Positions 58,621-64,000 of a DNA stretch of 64,000 nucleotides are shown here, one piece after another. Origin of the DNA: Prinsepia uniflora. Its lineage: Eukaryota; Streptophyta; Magnoliopsida; Rosales; Rosaceae. The DNA lies in contig CM064865.1 in the NCBI GenBank assembly GCA_032719365.1, positions 36,258,065 through 36,322,064 of the forward strand, read 5' to 3'. How positions within the stretch are numbered: position 1 is the stretch's first letter; each line of letters opens with the position of its first letter. The notes beneath the pieces are model-generated. The model worked only from the letters and a program-made list of their open reading frames with translations. It searched no databases and was not told the origin of the DNA. Made by a program: the position numbers and the translations under genes.

Positions 58621-59256
58621 GTGGGACGGGTCGTTACAGTACGTGGTTCCCCCTGTTTCTTACTATAGCGTCTATGAGCAGAGCGCGATCCTAGGCGCAC
58701 AGAGTTTGTTACTATGATATGAAAGTAACAATTTTATATAATTAATAGAGAAAAGGCAATATACCTCATATGACAAGGTAGAAACTTGAGACTCTTGTAT
58801 ATTCGGTAACATGGCATTAGTACCCAACCAAGTATCATAGCTATACCTCGCATTTAAGATACTTGCATCTAAGAACTTAGCCAACCAAGTGCACCATACA
58901 AAAATATAGATTACTTTACCACATGCCAGAAGAAAAGCAAAAGGATTTCTCAAAATCGAAACGAAAACACTTTTCTTAGATCTAAATAGAGCTAGCACTT
59001 ATACTCCAGCAATGAGTATAACCGAGCTAGCTAATTCATGCATATCCTCCCAAATTCTCTTCTGGGATTTTCTAATAAGAAACAAAAAGAGTACAACTAT
59101 GAATTAGGCTATAGCAAAGAACAAAATAATATATAGTTATCAAACATGCTACATTACTCAACTATATTTTTGTTTCCTACTTTACATATTCTACCAATTT
59201 TAAGAGGCAGAATTATGATCATGAGGTTGATATATGCATGGTCTTAATTTTATAAT

Positions 59257-59801
59257 CAGAAATTCCAAAGGAAATCAGCAGTTTAGGTCAGCTAGAAACA
59301 GTTTGAGTGGTAGGATTCCAGACAAGATATGTCAGCATCTTCCTAGTATTCAAATCTTGAGTTTAGGTCGCAACCAGTTAGATGGCCCACTTCCATCCAA
59401 ACTATGGCAATGCAAAGAGCTTCTAACATTAAATTTGGAGGAAAATAATTTCATTAGAAGCATACCTAACACTATTGGCAACTTGACGCATTTACAGGAT
59501 CTATATGTTCTTGATAACAAGTTGACAGGTAAGTATTTGCTTAGTTCTCCAATCAATACAAATATTTTTCTTTCTAAGATATCGAAGTAAAACATCATTT
59601 ATGTAAAAGGGCATATAAAGAGCAAAAGAAAAATCACCCCTTCTTAAAATTAGAATTGGATAATGTTTGTGCTGACACGAAATAATTATGACAGGTAGTA
59701 TACCAGTTGAAAATGGTGATCTTCAAAACTCGAAGAGTTTGTTGCTAGGAAAAACTAATCTCAATGGCACTATCGCATTCAAAGTCTTCAATATATCATG
59801 A
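59257..59801 (+). pseudogene. LRR receptor-like kinase fragment captured in CACTA2
   Basis: The fragment codes for part of a leucine-rich-repeat ectodomain. It begins IPKEISSLGQLE (about 59260-59295), then skips by a small deletion and frame change to NSLSGRIPDKICQHLP and about three more LRR units to DNKLTG. An intron with a GTAAGT donor and CAG acceptor (59529-59694) follows, then SIPVENGDLQNSK and NLNGTIAFKVFNIS, ending at TGA 59799-59801. The intron splits a Gly codon cleanly, so it was copied from a genomic gene. No signal peptide, transmembrane segment or kinase domain is present. The family looks like EFR-type LRR-XII receptors; that is inference from the repeat wording. Confidence 0.75.
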
Positions 59802-60529
59802 TCGAAGCAGTTTCACTTCCTGTTAACTATATAGTTGGGACAAGCTCACTGCATTATATACAAGATTCAACAAACTGAAACCCAGCAAGGAAGTTCACAT
59901 AATTCGCACCATAACTAGGATTCCATAAATGACTAAAGAAATGGTCAGTAACTAAATAAACAAGACATCACCAAAAGGTGATAGATTTTTTTTCCTCCTT
60001 ACAGGCTGACCAAGCTCATTGGGTTTTATGAAGTAAACTAAAATACACATTGGTTAAATTCGAAAATTGAGCCTGGAAGATGTTAATTCTCAATTTCATG
60101 CTTGAGTTCATGAGTTAATAAATCCTATAAACAAAAACTATAAATTTACCTTAGAATACCAACCACAAATAGGCCCAAATCAACACAAACCTTAGGTTGC
60201 AATAATTGACCTCAAAATTCATCAGCACCAGCCCCAGAACACACAGTAAAGAATGATTAACAACAAACCCATCAATCACCGAATCAATAGTTCATATTAA
60301 AAAGCCTAAAACTAGAAGGAACAAAACAACAGAACATTCAAAAACTATAAACGGATGACTGCGGCCGTACTAAATTCTGACCTGCGGAGGAGATGCGTGC
60401 AGCTGGGCAACCGTACCAATGTTATGGGTTACATTCGAAGCAAACAAACCCTAAGGATGTGGGTACGAAAGTGTGCCGAATTGAAGTTGAGAATAAAAGG
60501 GTCGAAGTGTTTTAATTGTCAGCATACAT
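59802..60529. other. CACTA2 interior without recognised gene
   Basis: AT-rich DNA. The stretch at 60355-60500 is GC-richer and open on the plus strand for 76 codons, but it resembles nothing I know. It could be another captured fragment or an untranslated leader. Confidence 0.45.
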
Positions 60530-60690
60530 TGGCCCAACGAACGTTCGTCGGGCAACCTTTTAAAATGTTTGTTGGGCTAAACTAGGCGGGCTTTCGCTTT
60601 TCCGTGAAAATTTTGGGCGCAATTTTGAGCGGGAAATTAAGCATTTTGTCCGACTATATTGTTCGTCAGGCATGCAAATTAATTTGTAAT
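60530..60690. repeat. CACTA2 subterminal repeats, right group 1
   Basis: GGCCCAACGAACGTTCGTCGGGC and related motifs in both orientations, matching the left subterminal set. Confidence 0.7.
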
Positions 60691-60809
60691 TTTCAATTTT
60701 TTCAAATTTTTTTTAAATAATAATCGATGAGCAAATATTTTAATTGACATTTAAATTACTGAAATTTTCGTCGTCCGTTCGTCGAAAACAATTTTAGAAC
60801 CGTTAATCA

Positions 60810-62165
60810 TAATACTTAAACACTTGATGAACTTTCAATTGATGATATTCAAACGATTGAATTTCAAAGATTTCACCAATCATTTTGTCATCTTAGATGC
60901 GTAAACAATGCACGTAAAAAACAATACAAGTTAGTTAAACATAGCATTGAATTTTGTCGAGAGCTTCTTTGGATGAAACATATTTATGATCGATGATGCC
61001 CTATTGCCCTAGCTGGCCGGGTTTTTTTATTTTATTTTTCTGAAGTAATGCATGCATATGTCTCAAGTGATTCAAAACTCAAAAGAGGACGATTAAACAC
61101 TTAATGAAGCTCATTCATTAAAGTGGTTAAACACTTAATGAAATTTCAATGTTATTTTCTAACTTTTAGTTCAATTGATATTCAAACGATTGAATTTCAA
61201 AGATCTCACCGTTCAATTTATATTATTAGATGTGTAGAAAATGAACACAAAAAATCATGTGGTTTTGAGGATTTAAAGCCACCCGATCGTTGAAAATAGT
61301 TTTAGAACCGTTGAATCATCTTTCACTGTTACCTTATCTCATAATTTCCAAATTGGCTACTTTTTTGCGAATTTGATCTAGGAGCATAGAATATAAAAGT
61401 GGACGGTTGGATTGACCAAATTCATTTTTTTAATTATTGAAATCATAAATGAAGCTTATTCATCAAAGTGGTTAAACATTTGATGAAATTTCAATGTTAT
61501 TTTCTAACTTTTGTTTCAATTGATATTCAAATGATTGAATTTCAAAGATCTCACCGTTCAATTTGTAGTTTTAGATGCATAGAAAATGCATGTAAAAACT
61601 CTTGTGGTTTTGAGGATTTAAAGCTGCCCGATCATCGAAAATAGTTTTAGAACCGTTGAATCGTCGCACACCTTTGCCTTATCTCAGAATTTCCAAATTG
61701 GCTAATTTTTTACGTAGGAGATCTAGGAGCATAGACTATAAAATTGGACGGTTAGATTGGCCAAATTCATTTTTTTAATTAATGAAATTATAAATGAAGC
61801 TTATCCATCAAAGTAGTAAAACACTTTATGAAATTTCAATGTTATTTTCTAACTTTTGGTTCAGTTGATATTCAAATGATTTAATTTCAAAGATCTCACC
61901 GTTCAATTTGTAGTAGTAGCTGCATAGATAATGTACGTCAAAATTCGTACGATTTTGAGGATTTAAAGCAGCCCGATCGTCAAAATTAGCTTTAGAACCG
62001 TTGAAACACCGCACACAGTTACCTTATCTTAGAATTTCCAAATTGTCTAATGTTTTGCGTAGGATATCTAGGAGCATAGAATATAAAAGTGGACGGTTAG
62101 ATTGGCCAAATTTATTTGTTTAATTATTGAAAATCGTAAATGAAGCTTATACATTAAAGTGGTTA
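60810..62165. repeat. 345-bp tandem repeats in CACTA2
   Basis: The landmark AATGAAGC occurs at 61103, 61448, 61793 and 62139, a period of 345-346 bp. Each unit repeats CAAAGATCTCACCGTTCAAT, TTTTAGAACCGTTGAA and TAGGAGCATAGA. A more diverged copy lies at about 60810-61000. Non-coding. Confidence 0.88.
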
Positions 62166-62194
62166 AACACTTGGAATTTCAGTGAATAAGAATT

Positions 62195-62531
62195 TTCCCG
62201 ACGAACATGTTTTCGTAGAGAAAAGTATCCAAATGTTCGTCGGGCAAAGTATCCAATTCGTTGGGCAAAAAGGGTCAACGATCGCATTTAAGTGGCAACA
62301 AAATTGGTTGCCTTTGTCATGTTTTTGCCCGACGATTTTATGTGTGTTTGTCGGGCAAAGGTAGGGTGGGGAAGGCTTGTTTTGGCGCCAAACATGCTCA
62401 TTTTCCCACCAAAGGTATAGCGACGAACGGGGTCGTCGCTTAAAGTGGTGCCCAACGAATATTAATGTTCGTCGGACAAAGATGTCTTTAGCGACAAATT
62501 ATGTGTTCGTCGGGCAAAATGTTGTCGGGCC
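62195..62531. repeat. CACTA2 subterminal repeats, right group 2
   Basis: At least eight copies of TTCGTCGGGCAAA or its complement. They stop at about 62531 without a recognisable TTGTAGTG terminus. Confidence 0.75.
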
Positions 62532-62965
62532 AGTACCAATTAATAGCCTTATACCAAAATGAGTAATGGATTCACCCATTTAAATTTTTTTATATTTTTT
62601 GTAAGTAAACGCAAGAGTGGTTAATATCATTATTTTTTATTTGATAGCTTTTACTAGTGAATTAATAAACACGCCCTTAGATAATCTATATAATTATGGC
62701 AATATAATTCAGTAGAGTTGAAATATTATTTTCATACCGCCGTACGTACAGCTAGGATACCACTAAGACTACAAAATTATGGTTGCACCGGCTAATTATG
62801 ATTGTTTGTCAAATAGGGGTTGAATTTTGCACCCTTTCATTTATCAGGTTTTGTAGAAAGTCCACAATCTTAAACATCTCTCAACTGCATGCATTTATGT
62901 TGTTGAGATCTTACCACTAGTCTACTACAGTAGCATATTTACTTGAAAGCATGCAAGTATGCAAC
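62532..62965. other. Upstream region of the GRP gene
   Basis: AT-rich, no gene seen. A GCATGCAT-type block occurs near 62887 and 62949. This would hold the GRP promoter. Confidence 0.5.
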
Positions 62966-62973
62966 TATAAATA
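62966..62973 (+). promoter_or_regulatory. TATA box of the GRP gene
   Basis: TATAAATA lies about 100 bp before the first ATG (63070). A transcript start about 30 bp downstream would give a leader of about 70 bp, starting near 62998. Confidence 0.65.
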
Positions 62974-63069
62974 TTTGCTACTAGATATCCCAAAGTTCAT
63001 CAATTCAAACTATTGAAATTCCCTCTCTTCATCCCTCTTCTATATATATACAAGTATTGTTTCAGAACG

Positions 63070-63821
63070 ATGGGGAGGTTTCAAAGATTTTTGGGTTGGT
63101 TGCTGTGACTTTTGTAGTGGTAATAGCAATTGCTGAGTGTCGTAAGATTGAGAAAGACACATTTTCTGAGGGAGCTGGAGGCGATTCAGGTGGTGGTGCT
63201 GGTGGAGGATTTGGTGGCGGTGCTGGGGATGGTTCTGGTGGAGGAGTTGGTGGTGGTGCTGGTGGGGGCTTTGGTGGTGGAAAAGGTGGCGGTGTAGGGG
63301 GAGGATCCGGGGGTGGTGTCGGAGGCGGAGTTGGTGGTGGAAGGGGAGGTGGTACTGGTGGAGGCTTTGGAGGTGGTAAAGGTGGTGGTGGTGGCATAGG
63401 TGGTGGAGCTGGTGGAGGTTCCGGAAGTGGTGCAGGTGGAGGCATTGGAGGCGGTAGAGGAGGTGGTGTTGGTGGAGGAGTTGGCGGTGGAGGTGGTGCT
63501 GGAGGTGGTTCTGGTGGAGGTTTAGGGGGTGGTGCAGGAGGAGGAGTTGGTGCTGGAGGTGGTGCCGGAGGAGGTGCTGGAGGTGGTGCCGGAGGAGGAG
63601 CTGGTGTTGGAGGTGGTGCTGGAGGTGGTTCTGGTGGAGGTTTAGGGGGTGGTGCTGGAGGAGGAGTTGGTGGGGCAGGCGGTGCAGGTGGTGGCTCTGG
63701 AGGAGGTATTGGGGGTGGTGTTGGGGGAGGAGTAGGCGGAGGTACTGGAGGAGGAGCTGGTGTTGGCTCTGGTGGTGGTTTTGGTGCTGGAGGCGGTGGA
63801 GGAGTTGGCGGGGGATTTTGA
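63070..63821 (+). pseudogene. Glycine-rich cell-wall-type protein, frameshifted at the start
   Basis: The long frame encodes a signal-peptide-like stretch (KIFGLVAVTFVVVIAIAEC), a short charged spacer (RKIEKDTFSEG), then about 210 residues of GGGxGGG repeats with x mostly A, S, V, F, L, I or T, and a TGA at 63819-63821. This is the layout of secreted plant class I glycine-rich proteins of the cell wall. The first ATG after the TATA box (63070, good context) is out of frame by one base and stops after 12 codons. The long frame is open back to 62985 but has no ATG. A one-base loss between 63073 and 63086 would explain it, so either the gene is dead or the base call is wrong. An AATAAA follows. 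Confidence 0.75.
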
Positions 63822-63932
63822 ATCTCAAATGCCGCCATAGGTAGCTCGCTAGCAAGCAAAGTTGTGTGTTAGCATGCAAAGTTGTAAGACCCATGGAAAT
63901 TGTAATGCTTTTAAAATTTTAATATCCTAGAG

Positions 63933-63938
63933 AATAAA
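63933..63938 (+). terminator. Poly(A) signal of the GRP gene
   Basis: AATAAA, 112 bp after the stop codon, in an AT-rich 3' region. Confidence 0.65.
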
Positions 63939-64000
63939 TGAATGGAGTGTAACGAACCAAAGCTATTCGCCTTAACTTATTTCTTCCATGCAAACATTTT

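Larger units (their letters stand above)
57636..58638 (-). mobile_element. K: 1.0-kb chimeric LTR element with an inverted LTR-PBS-gag piece
   Basis: The outer ends are correct LTR edges for a minus-strand element (TGTCAGGACC at 57636, GGTCGTTACA ending at 58638). A perfect GTACG duplication flanks it (57631-57635 and 58639-58643). The interior is abnormal. Positions 57636-57816 and 58137-58317 are about 180-bp inverted copies of the LTR end. After the second copy, in plus orientation, come the PBS (58321-58332) and the start of gag (58426 to about 58620). Only about 18 bp of the LTR's other edge follow. K splits a transposase exon. Confidence 0.85.
53121..58998 (-). pseudogene. Plant En/Spm-type transposase pseudogene in CACTA2
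   Basis: The minus-strand gene pieces fit the Ptta/En/Spm plant transposase family (tnpA-like, DNA binding). Probable exons are up to 58765, 58711-57566 (cut by K), 57507-57249, 57178-56957, 56872-56695, and 56611-53121 (cut by J). Most boundaries have GTAAG-type donors and AG acceptors. Recognisable parts include LVAHDIGAIVQTNCKM, YLTDLWKNRYKKWKSEL and EWNWLCTHFQTREFV. The tail is rich in P and Q (QLPQQPASYPDQ). At least four in-frame stops are present (for example after KSELSTYY and after VFQFAQM), and one exon join looks out of frame. The first exon is provisional and its start is unclear. No function is expected. Confidence 0.75.
46729..62531 (-). mobile_element. CACTA2: large CACTA transposon with nested insertions
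   Basis: The left end is CACTACAAGCAA at 46729. Motifs of the form TTTGCCCGACGAAC and its complement are clustered at 46745-46890, 52715-52840, 60530-60690 and 62195-62530, the usual subterminal repeats of a CACTA element. It carries a decayed transposase gene on the minus strand (53121-58765 and beyond), an LRR-receptor fragment, and 345-bp tandem repeats. Removing H, J and K leaves about 6.0 kb. The right terminal inverted repeat is not seen; the repeats stop at about 62531, so that edge is approximate. No tnp2-type DDE transposase was found. Confidence 0.75.

Noticed and set aside
58621..58668. Continuation of the gag frame past 58621
   Set aside because: From 58621 the sequence is K's outer LTR edge, and from 58639 it is the transposase exon on the other strand. 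The frame only happens to stay open.
63040..63894. 284- and 265-codon minus-strand frames rich in Leu/Gln/His or Pro
   Set aside because: These are shadows of the GGT/GGA repeats of the GRP gene on the plus strand.

Overview
This window is nuclear DNA from a flowering plant, most likely a woody eudicot; Rosaceae is only a weak guess. The signs are plant-type Ty3/gypsy LTR elements primed by initiator Met-tRNA, hAT and CACTA DNA transposons, tRNA-derived SINEs, and one plant glycine-rich protein (GRP) gene with a TATA box and an AATAAA signal. There are no rRNA or tRNA genes, CRISPR arrays or bacterial operons. Host gene content is close to nil: the GRP gene at the right edge and a decayed Gly-rich remnant at 39.1-39.4 kb.

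Left half (1-39095): everything lies in one minus-strand LTR element (D) that starts left of the window and ends at 39095. Its 3' LTR was hit by element B (211-23495, target-site duplication (TSD) TGTAT). B's 5' LTR was hit by element A (5249-21095, TSD ACACA), which is now a tandem LTR-internal-LTR-internal-LTR array, and by truncated plus-strand element C (21514 to about 22979). D's 3' LTR also took in a complete plus-strand element G (25096-33622, TSD TCCAT) and a 775-bp hAT element at the D/G junction. D's 5' LTR was hit by truncated plus-strand element F (35543 to about 38336). A, B, D and G carry no usable gag-pol. They keep only LTRs, a primer-binding site, a polypurine tract and the first and last codons of the ancestral coding region. 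They are non-autonomous relatives with long LTRs (about 1.9-3.45 kb).

Middle (39.1-46.7 kb): a Gly-rich pseudogene next to D, a 1.9-kb hAT with a second 769-bp hAT nested in it, AT-rich DNA with microsatellites, two SINEs at one target site, and a 2.5-kb non-autonomous CACTA element that splits one SINE.

Right (46729-62531): a CACTA element of about 6.0 kb before later insertions. It holds a decayed minus-strand plant En/Spm-type transposase gene, an LRR-receptor gene fragment, and 345-bp subterminal tandem repeats. It has been hit by solo LTR H (containing solo LTR I), solo LTR J, and an odd 1-kb chimeric element K that carries an inverted LTR-PBS-gag piece. From 62532 on is the GRP locus.

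The most interesting signal is shared by LTR families that otherwise differ. Each LTR has a GC-rich hairpin with compensating base changes, then a GTGAGTGGAC block, then an array of short palindromic phrases that also shows compensating changes, then an inverted GTCCACTCAC block and a CCCTYCAG|G site. In three families a stem-loop also sits 52-54 bp from the LTR end. This looks like structured leader RNA, possibly with an intron inside the LTR. All similarity statements were made by eye; no alignment or search was run.
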